Source of the DNA: HyVt-337 sp964428895
GTDB taxonomy: Bacteria > Planctomycetota > Phycisphaerae > SM23-33
Assembly (NCBI GenBank): GCA_964428895.1
Contig: CAYRZU010000087.1
Coordinates: forward strand, 1-11,528
Length of the DNA stretch: 11,528 bases
Direction: 5' to 3'
Position numbers and translations under genes: made by a program. Positions 1 through 6,031 of this stretch are shown piece after piece. Position 1 is the first letter of the stretch. The number at the start of each line of letters is the position of its first letter. Below the pieces are notes generated by a model. The model was not told the origin of the DNA. It searched no databases and was given only the letters and a program-made list of their open reading frames with translations.

Positions 1-52
1 TGTGACTTAGCGTTCACGCACACCTATTCCCAAAGTCGCTGACGTTGAACAG
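1..52. repeat. Left copy of a 52-bp terminal inverted repeat
   Basis: Bases 1-52 are the exact reverse complement of 11475-11526. Identity ends at base 53 (T here, where the other copy would give G). The repeat may continue beyond base 1, because the right copy has two further bases outside the match. Read outward it begins CTGTTCAACGTCAGCGAC. It encodes the last 14 residues and the TAA stop of the gene at 7-1116. It could be the end of a multicopy insertion sequence or other repeat, or an assembly break; no transposase is present to decide. Confidence 0.9.
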
Positions 53-1116
53 TCTAGGTCGGCTAGGCGGAGGAGTTGGCGGTCGATGAGGGACCAGGGC
101 AGCCAGTCCGGTTGGCCGTGGGGGGGCATATCCAAGTCGTGGGCTTTGGCCTTTTCGAGGAAGTGTGCGGCGTCATCGAACGTCTGCCCCCGCGCGATCG
201 AGCGTGCAAAGAACGTGGTCATGGTGCGGGCGACGGTTTCGTATTCGGGGTTGAGTGTGGCCATGGTGGGCTCGGCTGTCTGGGCCATCCACCACTGCTC
301 GTAGGCCGGCTGCAGCTTGCGGACGAACTTGTTGAACGCTTCGATACGATCCTTGGCCACGGCGTTGACGTCGACCAGATGGCGGTCGAGGCCGGGCGCG
401 TACTTGCCGTCGTCGGCGTAGATCAGAAAGTGCACCATCGACCAGCACTGCAACTGCAGCACCTCGCCGGCCCCGGGCGTGAGCATCGTCTGCTGGAACT
501 CCTGGAACTCCATGCGGGTCAGGCGATCGAAGGGGATCAGTTCGCCGCTTTCGATCAGCGCCTGGATGCCGCTGACGTTGGAGGCCGGCGCAAAGCCCAC
601 CACGAACCGGTCGCCCGTCCATTGGCCCAGCTTGAAGTACTGCTGGAAGCCCTGGTTGACCCACAGGGGCATCCAGAAGCCGATTACGCGGTGGGCGTAC
701 TGGGCGAAGGCCACCGATTGCAGCGTGGCCCAGGTCTGGTCCATGTTGCCGCCGGTGGCCAGGGCGACCACGCCGGCGGCTTCGGTGTAGACCGCGGCCG
801 TCCCGGGCGGCCCGCCGGCGCGGGCGTAGTCGTCGGGGTTGCCAAAGAGCCAGAACGGCGGCCGTTCCTTGAGGCGCGTCCGCAGGCGCGAGGAGCGTCG
901 CTGGAACTCGGCGAACATCTGCTCGATGCGAACGCAGGCCTCATCGGCGAGCTCTTCCGACACGTCGGTCTTGAAGTCGTAGTGTTCGAGCTTGTACGGG
1001 CGGACGGCGAAGCCTTCTTGGGCGATCGCCCACCCGGCGGCCAGGGCGACCAGGCTGCAGCAAACAACGACGGGCGACCGAGCGAAGCAACGGCGGTTGG
1101 TGCGGTTGATCACCAC
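7..1116 (-). CDS. Secreted peptidase-MA-like (DUF1570-type) protein with degenerate catalytic motifs
   Basis: This is a predicted exported protein of 369 residues of unknown function. I chose the GTG at 1116 because AAGGGG lies six bases upstream and a signal peptide follows at once: a basic stretch (NRRCFAR, residues 7-13), a hydrophobic core at about 15-31, and a likely cleavage site near AIAQ at 30-33. The reading frame stays open upstream to 1368, but that part lies in intergenic repeats. The middle has the layout of gluzincin peptidases: an AQYAH segment (138-142) where HExxH is expected, PLWVNQGFQQYF (150-161) where P-x-W-x-x-EG-x-x-x-YF is expected, and a later CWSMVHFLIY helix. First His, catalytic Glu and third-ligand Glu would thus be Ala, Gln and Gln, so it is probably a non-catalytic relative. 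The last 14 residues come from the terminal repeat, so the natural C-terminus may be lost. The family call is from motif spacing only. Confidence 0.6.
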   Translation of the reverse strand: MVINRTNRRCFARSPVVVCCSLVALAAGWAIAQEGFAVRPYKLEHYDFKTDVSEELADEACVRIEQMFAEFQRRSSRLRTRLKERPPFWLFGNPDDYARAGGPPGTAAVYTEAAGVVALATGGNMDQTWATLQSVAFAQYAHRVIGFWMPLWVNQGFQQYFKLGQWTGDRFVVGFAPASNVSGIQALIESGELIPFDRLTRMEFQEFQQTMLTPGAGEVLQLQCWSMVHFLIYADDGKYAPGLDRHLVDVNAVAKDRIEAFNKFVRKLQPAYEQWWMAQTAEPTMATLNPEYETVARTMTTFFARSIARGQTFDDAAHFLEKAKAHDLDMPPHGQPDWLPWSLIDRQLLRLADLDCSTSATLGIGVRER

Positions 1117-1261
1117 ACAAATCCCCTTGGGGTCCCTTGGCGAAAGTAGATCCAGAGCTGCGCGGTAGCTCAGATGCGCATTATCCAGCCGCGGCGGGCG
1201 GGTGACAAGGGCGTCCGTCCTCGCTGCGCTTCGTCGTGACAAGCCCGGGGCCGGGGGCGGC

Positions 1262-1318
1262 GGCGCAGAATTTCTGGGATCCGATTTGCATTCGGGCGAA
1301 ACGTATCTTAAGGCCGCC
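1262..1318. repeat. Diverged direct repeat, copy A
   Basis: This segment aligns with 1376-1433 over its whole length after one single-base gap. The shared core is CGATTTGCATTCGGG, then a short variable step, AACGTATC, and TTAAGGCCGCC (here) against CTAAAGACGCC (copy B). The two copies are about 115 bases apart. Neither contains an open frame of its own, and neither ends in a recognisable transposon terminus. Confidence 0.75.
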
Positions 1319-1339
1319 GCGGCGGCCGAATGTCTGATA

Positions 1340-1361
1340 CCCAATTTCCAATGTCCAATGG
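1340..1361. repeat. CCAATTT/CCAATGT heptad tandem repeat
   Basis: Three consecutive seven-base units (CCAATTT, CCAATGT, CCAATGG) lie between the two ~57-bp repeat copies. Short heptad tracts of this kind are a familiar intergenic component of planctomycete genomes (recollection, not a search). They explain the odd translation read from the minus strand here. Confidence 0.55.
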
Positions 1362-1375
1362 CGGGCACGTCGGTC

Positions 1376-1433
1376 GGCGCGAGAATTCCTGCAATGCGAT
1401 TTGCATTCGGGGCTAACGTATCCTAAAGACGCC
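1376..1433. repeat. Diverged direct repeat, copy B
   Basis: This is the second copy of the ~57-bp repeat that begins at 1262, in the same orientation. It shares the GGCGC start, the CGATTTGCATTCGGG core and the AACGTATC block, with scattered substitutions elsewhere. The level of change suggests an old duplication or two members of a dispersed family. Confidence 0.75.
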
Positions 1434-1734
1434 GGGGGCTGCTGTAAGTGCTTGTGGGGGCAGGGCTGGTCTGAGGGCGCTTTCGGGGTTGAGAATTTAC
1501 CACGTAGATCACACGAAAGTTGGATTTCAAATTTGGAATACGGCCTTGGCGTCAAAGAATACTTCGTCCGGTTAATCCGATGGAAGACGGCACCAAAGGA
1601 TCGGGCGGACACGACGACGATGATGGGCTTCGGTGGGTTTTGGAACCACAGCCGACTGAGGCGAGCAAACAACGAAACAACGACGTACTGAAGCGGTGGG
1701 GCGGCAGATGTTGCGGTTGCGGCCCCTTTGACAA

Positions 1735-1857
1735 CTGAGTGTTTTATCCGCCACGAGGCGGTTTGTATAAACAGCCAGGCTGCCTAGGCCTCCGAACTTA
1801 GCGCTCCTGGCGATCAAAGACGCGGCGTCCTCGAAGGAGGAGCGCCGCGTTTTTTTG
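1735..1857 (+). ncRNA. Candidate structured RNA or attenuator ending in an intrinsic terminator
   Basis: No protein gene on the plus strand lies upstream of the terminator at 1821-1856, so it must end some other transcript. The preceding 85 bases can form CCGCC-ACGA-GGCGG (1749-1761), a CAGCC/GGCTG inverted repeat (1772-1782), and a longer pairing of GCCAGG (1774-1779) with CCTGGC (1806-1811). TTGACA occurs at 1728-1733, but no matching -10 box sits at the right distance. It could be an independent small RNA or a leader controlling the membrane-protein gene that starts at 2010. It does not match any riboswitch consensus I can recall. Confidence 0.3.
1821..1856 (+). terminator. Strong rho-independent terminator
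   Basis: The arm CGCGGCGTCCTC (1821-1832) pairs with GAGGA (1837-1841) and CGCCGCG (1843-1849), with one bulged G at 1842 and a GAAG loop. Seven T follow at 1850-1856. The stem has 12 base pairs, mostly G-C. It is the best terminator in the window, yet no plus-strand gene lies upstream of it. Confidence 0.8.
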
Positions 1858-1902
1858 CGCTTTGAGACTGGCAAGGACGCAGGGAATGTTTCCTTGTCTT
1901 GA

Positions 1903-1938
1903 TTCTTCGTGTGCTTTGTGTTCTTCGTGTGCTTCGTG
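1903..1938. repeat. Nine-base tandem repeat (two 18-bp units)
   Basis: Four consecutive nonamers run TTCTTCGTG, TGCTTTGTG, TTCTTCGTG, TGCTTCGTG, which is two 18-bp units differing at one base. On the other strand they read as the CACGAAG-type tract often found between genes in Planctomycetota and some other phyla (recollection). Not coding in my view. Confidence 0.8.
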
Positions 1939-1963
1939 GTAGTCTGTTCGCCCTTGTCACTGG

Positions 1964-1991
1964 GCGTGAGGCTTGAGGCGTGAGATCTGAG
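1964..1991. repeat. Seven-base tandem repeat
   Basis: Four heptads run in tandem: GCGTGAG, GCTTGAG, GCGTGAG, ATCTGAG. The GTG at 1980, a possible upstream start for the next gene, is inside this tract, which argues for the ATG at 2010 as the true start. Confidence 0.75.
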
Positions 1992-2009
1992 GAACCAAAC
2001 GACAGCCCG

Positions 2010-2693
2010 ATGACCCAAGCCATGGCTGCGGCCAAGGCGAACCTTGTGCCGGCGGCGTTCCTGTGGGCGACGGCGATCGCGATTATCGTGCTGTATTCGT
2101 TCGTGCCGTCGGTCAAGGAGGCGTTGGACAAGCTGGCCGACTTCAAGAGCCGCCACAGCTACACGTTCGCGGGGATCTCCACGCCGATTTTCGCGGTGCT
2201 GTTGCCGCTGTCGATCCAGCGGCTCGCCCGGATGCTGGGCCCCAAGAGTATCGAGCCCGAGCCGCTTCTGAACGTGCCGCTGCTGGTGGGGTTCTGGGCG
2301 TATCGGGGCGCGGAGATCAACGCGCTGTATGACCTGCAGGCTTGGGCCTGGGGGGAAGGCAACGCCTGGTGGCAGTTGACGCTGAAGGTGCTGATCGACC
2401 AGGGGGGCTACGTGATGTGCTGGGCGATCCCGACCATGATCGTCTTGTTCGTGTTCAAGGACTACGGCTATTCGATCAGCCGCGCCCGCGCCGAGTTGGG
2501 CCGCCACTGGTTCCGCAATCGTTGCGTGCCGATGTTCTTCGTCAACTGGATGGTGTGGCTGCCGGCGGTGGTGGTGATTTACTCCCTGCCGGTGGGACTG
2601 CAACTGCCGGTGATGAACATCAACGTGTGCTTGTTCATGCTGCTGGTGATGTTCGCGACCAAGAAGCCGGGCGAGCCCATGGCGGCGCCGTAA
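2010..2693 (+). CDS. Mpv17/PMP22-like integral membrane protein
   Basis: This is a predicted inner-membrane protein of 227 residues. Four to five hydrophobic segments are visible: about 12-31, 52-72, 83-100, 130-148 and 180-222. The second half has the pattern of the Mpv17/PMP22 family: a conserved DQ (IDQGGYV), a Pro a few residues on, a long basic amphipathic stretch (SRARAELGRHWFRNR), then VPMFFVNWMVWLPAVVV and a polar MNINV inside the last helix, where the family has its NF-x-x-x-P and WN features. The role of this family in bacteria is not established; the eukaryotic members are organelle-membrane channels or stress proteins. The in-frame GTG at 1980 is rejected because it lies in a tandem repeat. 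The Shine-Dalgarno is weak (GAGGAA, about 17 bases upstream). The gene stands alone; the upstream terminator at 1821-1856 isolates it from any earlier transcript or controls it. Confidence 0.6.
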   Translation: MTQAMAAAKANLVPAAFLWATAIAIIVLYSFVPSVKEALDKLADFKSRHSYTFAGISTPIFAVLLPLSIQRLARMLGPKSIEPEPLLNVPLLVGFWAYRGAEINALYDLQAWAWGEGNAWWQLTLKVLIDQGGYVMCWAIPTMIVLFVFKDYGYSISRARAELGRHWFRNRCVPMFFVNWMVWLPAVVVIYSLPVGLQLPVMNINVCLFMLLVMFATKKPGEPMAAP

Positions 2694-2737
2694 TGGGGGT
2701 TGGGGGGCGAGGGTCGCGGGGTCAGGGGAACAAGCGC

Positions 2738-2780
2738 AAAAAGTCGGCGGACGGTTGACCGGTAGCTCAACCGCCCGCCG
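2738..2780 (-). terminator. Intrinsic terminator for the minus-strand gene at 2813-4000
   Basis: The arms 2745-2758 and 2767-2780 form a 14-bp stem with one mismatch and an eight-base loop. On the minus strand the stem is followed after three bases by TTTTT (complement of 2738-2742). It sits between two convergent genes. On the plus strand no T-run follows, so it should act mainly on the minus strand, though the hairpin could also protect the plus-strand 3' end. Confidence 0.6.
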
Positions 2781-2812
2781 TCCTCCTTGTCGTCCATGAG
2801 TCGGGGCCCTCG

Positions 2813-4000
2813 TTACGTCGTCCCAGTTCTCCTTATGGCAAACACAGCGCCCGCTGTGAGTAGCAAGAGTGTGCCCGGTTCAGGTACGGCGGATCCGGCA
2901 TATCCGTAATTGGTTTGCAGCAGTTGCAGATCGGTGGCGTTGACGAGGCAGTCGAGGTTGCTGTTGCCTTGCGCCCAGCGGCATTCAGTGGCGCCGAATG
3001 ATCCTTGCATGATGATCAGGTCGGTGGCGTTGACAATGCCGTCGAGATTGAAGCCGCCTCGGACGGTCCCGATGCCCAGAGGGGTCTCGGGGAACCTGTT
3101 GACGTAGAGGATGAAGTCCAGTTCGGTCAGATACCCGTCGAAGTCGTAATCGAACTCGGGGTAGTAGAATCCGCTTCCGATGGCGTCGCGGGCTAGGTCG
3201 ATGTCATCGGCGTCGACATCGAAATCGAAGTCCAGGTCGCCGGGAATGGCGTAGGTGTAGGTCTCGCTCGAGAGGGTGTCGTAGAGGGCGCCGATGGCGG
3301 CGGTACCGTCGTAGTCCAGGGCCGTCACGCCGGTATCGCCGGCGTCGAGGCGATAATAGTCGTAGAGGCTCAGTTCGGCGACGGGGGTGGCGTCGCCGTA
3401 GTCCTCGAAGAGGCGTGCGGTGATGCGTCGGCCGACCGCGGTCAGCTCGATGGCCACGATGTAGTCATCGGCGCCGGCGGGCACGCCGGGGTTGGCGACG
3501 GCCTGGGCGGCGGGAACGCCGTTGACGATCTTGTAGAGCTTGAACTCCATGGGATCGCCGACGTTGACGGCGTTGTCGTAGTTGAAGGTCGCGGCGTAAC
3601 AGGTGACGGCGGTGGGCGGGTCGTCCATGGCGAACTGATTGGCGCGGACCATAGCGCCGAATTCCTCGTCAGGGTCGATGGTGCTGACGGCCACATACGC
3701 CCGAACGTTGAAGAAGTCGGACACTTGGTTGGCGGCGGCATAGGCGGTGGCGTCGGCGTCGGAGATAGCGACGACGTTATCCACCCAGCCCGGGTCGGTT
3801 CCCCAGGTCGGCGCGAGGTCGTCTTCGGCGTCGTACCAGTTGGTGGCCGGGCCGGGGGCGCTGCCGTTGTAAGCAGCCACCCAACCGGGCTGGTCGAGCC
3901 CGCCTGGGCCCCCATCGTTGTTGGTTTCGGTCCAGTCGGCGCGAAGGGTTGCAGCCAGGACCAGGACCCCGCACAGACACAGCACCCACATTCGGTTCAT
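2813..4000 (-). CDS. Secreted acidic protein with dockerin-like Ca-binding loops and a PEP-CTERM tail
   Basis: This is a protein of 395 residues, exported and probably held at the envelope. The ATG at 4000 has AAGGAAGG seven bases upstream and opens a signal peptide (MNRMWVLCLCGVLVLAATLRA). Residues 22-250 are an acidic, beta-rich region with no motif I can name. Four calcium-loop-like segments follow: DLDFDFDVDADD (255-266), DYDFDGYLTELD (284-295), FNLDGIVNATDL (317-328) and SNLDCLVNATDL (347-358); the last two resemble type I dockerin repeats. The C-terminus is VPEPGTLLLLTAGAVFAIRR (372-391), a PEP-CTERM sorting signal: the VPEP motif, a hydrophobic helix and a basic end. PEP-CTERM proteins are processed by an exosortase; none is in this window. 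The dockerin-like part may bind calcium or a partner rather than a cellulosome cohesin. An in-frame upstream Met at 4129 lies before the hairpin and is not a credible start. Confidence 0.75.
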   Translation of the reverse strand: MNRMWVLCLCGVLVLAATLRADWTETNNDGGPGGLDQPGWVAAYNGSAPGPATNWYDAEDDLAPTWGTDPGWVDNVVAISDADATAYAAANQVSDFFNVRAYVAVSTIDPDEEFGAMVRANQFAMDDPPTAVTCYAATFNYDNAVNVGDPMEFKLYKIVNGVPAAQAVANPGVPAGADDYIVAIELTAVGRRITARLFEDYGDATPVAELSLYDYYRLDAGDTGVTALDYDGTAAIGALYDTLSSETYTYAIPGDLDFDFDVDADDIDLARDAIGSGFYYPEFDYDFDGYLTELDFILYVNRFPETPLGIGTVRGGFNLDGIVNATDLIIMQGSFGATECRWAQGNSNLDCLVNATDLQLLQTNYGYAGSAVPEPGTLLLLTAGAVFAIRRTGTT

Positions 4001-4043
4001 TGGGTGGCCTTCCTTGCCAGAGACTGTCGGCGAAAACGAAATG

Positions 4044-4081
4044 CGGACGGGTGCTCCCGGCATGCCGGGAAGGCCCGTCCG
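4044..4081 (-). promoter_or_regulatory. Large palindromic hairpin in the leader of the PEP-CTERM gene
   Basis: CGGACGGG (4044-4051) pairs with CCCGTCCG (4074-4081), and inside lies the perfect palindrome TCCCGGCATGCCGGGA (4055-4070), separated only by a 3x3 internal loop. On the minus strand it is followed by T-rich sequence (CATTTCGTTTTC). It could be a terminator for the radical SAM operon ending at 4145, an attenuator or stabilising 5' hairpin for the gene starting at 4000, or a protein-binding operator. Confidence 0.5.
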
Positions 4082-4091
4082 TGGTGCTAAT

Positions 4092-4120
4092 AAACTACCG
4101 CGCGATCGGGCGGGTGGCAA
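4092..4120 (-). promoter_or_regulatory. Possible sigma-70-like promoter for the PEP-CTERM gene
   Basis: On the minus strand TTGCCA (complement of 4115-4120, five of six to TTGACA) is followed after 17 bases by TAGTTT (complement of 4092-4097, three of six to TATAAT). If used, transcription would begin just ahead of the hairpin at 4044-4081, leaving that hairpin at the 5' end of the mRNA. The weak -10 keeps confidence low. Confidence 0.25.
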
Positions 4121-4144
4121 CGAATTCATTCAAACGGTTTTGGG

Positions 4145-5467
4145 CTAATCGCCGGCCTCGGCGTGGGGGGCGCGTCGCTTGGCGAAGAACGCTTCGCGGC
4201 GGGCGTGGGTGTTGGCGTCGCTGTAGAGCGTGGCGGCCAAAGCCTTAAAGCCCGCGTTGAGTTGGTCGGCGGTCATGTTGGCCGGGCGGAAGGTCAGGTC
4301 GAACAGCGTGGCGCGGGCCCAGTCGGTGGGGGTGAGCAATCGATCTTCGTCGGCGAGTCGGTCGTACAGCGGCGTGCCGGGGAAGGGGGTTTGGATGGTG
4401 ATCTGCACTTCGAACAGGCCGGTCTCGCGGACGAACTGGGAGACTTCGTCGAAGATATCCGGCCCGTGTCCGTCGAGGCCGATCACGAAGCACCCGTTGA
4501 CGGTGATGCCGCGGGCCTGAATGCGGTCGATGGCGTCGCGGTAGTCGGCCAGGTGGTTGTACTTCCAGTTGGCCCGCGTCTCGAGGCCGTCCAGGCCCGC
4601 GGCGACGGGGCTCTCCAGGCCGATCAGCACCTGGGCGCAGCCGGTCTGGCGCATGAGGTCGAGCAGCTCGGGGTGTTCACTGACCGAGAGGTCCGTTTCG
4701 GCAAACCACTTGAACTTCCGCTCGCCGATGGCCGAGAGGAGTTCGATCCAGTAGTCGGCGTTGACCATGGCGTTATCGTCGGCGAACTCGATGAACGGGT
4801 GCGGCCAGATGGCGCCAATCGCGTCCAGTTCGGCCAACACCTTGGCGACGGGCTTTTGCTTGTAGCGGTCGGCGATCAGCACCGAAGCGGCGCAGAACTC
4901 GCACCGGTGCGGACAGCCGCGAGAGGTCTGCACCAGCAGGCGGTTGTAGCGATCCATTTCCAGTAGGTCGAAGGCGGGCATGGGCGCGTCGGCGAGGTCG
5001 AAGCCGCCTTCGGGCGGATCGTAGCGCTGTTGCAAGCGACCGGCTTCGGCGTCGGCGAGCACATCCAGCCACCGACACTCGCCCTCGCCGGTGACCACCG
5101 CGTCGGCGTGGTTGAGCGCTTCATCCGGCAGGGCCGTCACGTGCGGGCCGCCCAGGACCACCGTTTGGCCCGCAGCGCGGAATCGGTCGGCCAGGGCGTA
5201 GGCTTCCGGCATTTGGGCGGTGAAGCTAGAGATTGCTACAAGATCGGCGCCGCTGGTCAGGTCCGGGCAGTCGGCTATGTGGTCGACTTCGATGTAGTGG
5301 ACGCGGTGAGGGTCGGGCGTCATTCCCGCCAGGGTCAGCAGCCCCAAGCTCGGCAACGACGCGATGGTCTTGCTGCGTTCGACGAACCCCGGCAGCGTCA
5401 GACCCATCTCCAGCAATTCGGCGTCGCAGCAGCGAATGCCGCTCATAGCGACGAGGGCAATATCCAT
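4145..5467 (-). CDS. B12-binding-type radical SAM enzyme
   Basis: This is a protein of 440 residues. The ATG at 5467 has GGGAG seven bases upstream. Residues 1-140 form a Rossmann-like cobalamin-binding-type domain: SGADLVAISSF at 72-82, then VVLGGPHVTALPDEA (103-117) and VVTGEGE (124-130), typical of class B radical SAM methylase-like proteins. No DxHxxG histidine motif is evident, so cobalamin would be held base-off without a His ligand, or not bound. The radical SAM core follows with RGCPHRCEFC, whose Cys185, Cys189 and Cys192 give the CxxxCxxC that ligates the 4Fe-4S cluster. IEFADDNAM, QVLIGLESP and GCFVIGLDGHGPD are further core strands. The C-terminal 90 residues resemble the helical tail of this group. 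The substrate is unknown. The start overlaps the upstream membrane gene by 25 bases, so the two are co-translated, which suggests a membrane-linked product or anchoring. Confidence 0.8.
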   Translation of the reverse strand: MDIALVAMSGIRCCDAELLEMGLTLPGFVERSKTIASLPSLGLLTLAGMTPDPHRVHYIEVDHIADCPDLTSGADLVAISSFTAQMPEAYALADRFRAAGQTVVLGGPHVTALPDEALNHADAVVTGEGECRWLDVLADAEAGRLQQRYDPPEGGFDLADAPMPAFDLLEMDRYNRLLVQTSRGCPHRCEFCAASVLIADRYKQKPVAKVLAELDAIGAIWPHPFIEFADDNAMVNADYWIELLSAIGERKFKWFAETDLSVSEHPELLDLMRQTGCAQVLIGLESPVAAGLDGLETRANWKYNHLADYRDAIDRIQARGITVNGCFVIGLDGHGPDIFDEVSQFVRETGLFEVQITIQTPFPGTPLYDRLADEDRLLTPTDWARATLFDLTFRPANMTADQLNAGFKALAATLYSDANTHARREAFFAKRRAPHAEAGD

Positions 5468-5850
5468 GATTGTGCTCCCGCCCAGAACAAAAGCACCGTC
5501 CCGACGATCAGGCAGGTCGCCGGAATCGGGAACAGATATCGCAACGGTTTGTAGGCGGCCGACGCGTAGCAGCAGGCTGGCATGCCTACAAGTCCGGCCA
5601 CGAACAGCCACGAGACGACATCCACCAATCGTGATACGTGGACGAACCCCAGGCCGATCGAGAAAACGAACAACAGATTGAGGATCCCCACCATGACCGA
5701 GGCGATGTGCCCCAGCCGCAGCATCCGCCGCGGCCAGGAGGCATAGCCGCCCAGCCATTCGTCCTTATGGAAGAGCATGCCGATCGCAGCCCCAGCCAAC
5801 AGGCCCGCTAACACACCCAACCATCCGGCATAGAAGTTCGTGGGATACAT
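5443..5850 (-). CDS. Small four-helix membrane protein, function unknown
   Basis: This is a protein of 135 residues with four probable transmembrane helices at about 7-26, 45-67, 77-95 and 107-128. A short loop after helix 1 contains HKDEWLGGYASWPRRMLRLGH (residues 28-48), a dense cluster of charged, Trp and Gly residues that I recall as conserved in uncharacterised planctomycete and verrucomicrobial membrane proteins. I cannot name a family. GGAGG lies nine bases before the ATG at 5850. Its last 25 bases overlap the start of the radical SAM gene in another frame, so the two form one operon. It could supply a membrane site or lipid-type substrate for that enzyme; this is inference from position only. 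Confidence 0.75.
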   Translation of the reverse strand: MYPTNFYAGWLGVLAGLLAGAAIGMLFHKDEWLGGYASWPRRMLRLGHIASVMVGILNLLFVFSIGLGFVHVSRLVDVVSWLFVAGLVGMPACCYASAAYKPLRYLFPIPATCLIVGTVLLFWAGAQSWILPSSL

Positions 5851-5876
5851 AGGTCCGTGCCTCCCCAGGCGACGTG

Positions 5877-5906
5877 ATTATGACCGGTCACGGGCGGAAA
5901 AAGCAA
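5877..5906 (-). promoter_or_regulatory. Possible promoter of the radical SAM operon with a palindromic operator in its spacer
   Basis: On the minus strand TTGCTT (complement of 5901-5906) and CATAAT (complement of 5877-5882, five of six to TATAAT) are 18 bases apart, about 25 bases upstream of the ATG at 5850. The perfect 10-bp palindrome TGACCGGTCA (5881-5890) overlaps the -10 edge and spacer, a typical position for a repressor site. No regulator gene is nearby. Confidence 0.35.
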
Positions 5907-6031
5907 ACGTCCGTGAACCGCATCCACCGCAGCGGCGACCACAGGTATGGCCGGCCCTTGCCAGGCGGCCCCCAACGGGTGAAGATACGCCCAGTCGTTA
6001 TCCCCGGCGGGATTGCAGAAAGGAAGCAGTC

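Larger units (their letters stand above)
1117..2009. other. Long non-coding interval rich in degenerate repeats
   Basis: No reading frame here looks like a gene; the open frames give low-complexity or repeat-derived peptides. The interval holds a pair of diverged ~57-bp direct repeats (1262-1318, 1376-1433), CCAATTT/CCAATGT heptads between them (1340-1361), a structured segment with a terminator (about 1735-1857), nonamer repeats (1903-1938) and heptad repeats (1964-1991). GTGACAAG also occurs twice (1202-1209, 1236-1243). Parts of 1500-1740 are visibly richer in A and T than the flanking genes. Confidence 0.7.

Noticed and set aside
76..1149. Long plus-strand open frame of 357 codons over the pseudo-protease gene
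   Set aside because: Its translation is rich in Gly, His, Val and Arg without domain pattern, as expected from the antisense of a high-GC gene. The minus-strand frame has a signal peptide, ribosome site and family motifs.
1260..1440. CRISPR array
   Set aside because: Only two diverged ~57-bp repeats with unequal structure and no cas genes.
1735..1830. Cyclic-di-GMP-I riboswitch
   Set aside because: ACAGCCAGGCTGCC slightly recalls its last stem, but the conserved GCAAACC and GACGCAAAGCC elements are not present upstream.
1980..2009. GTG at 1980 as start of the Mpv17-like gene
   Set aside because: It lies inside the seven-base tandem repeat and would add only repeat-derived residues; the ATG at 2010 leads directly into the protein.
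1572..2603. Minus-strand open frame of 343 codons over the repeats and the Mpv17-like gene
   Set aside because: It reads through the tandem repeats and terminator and gives a low-complexity His/Arg/Gln-rich peptide; the plus-strand frame makes a coherent membrane protein.
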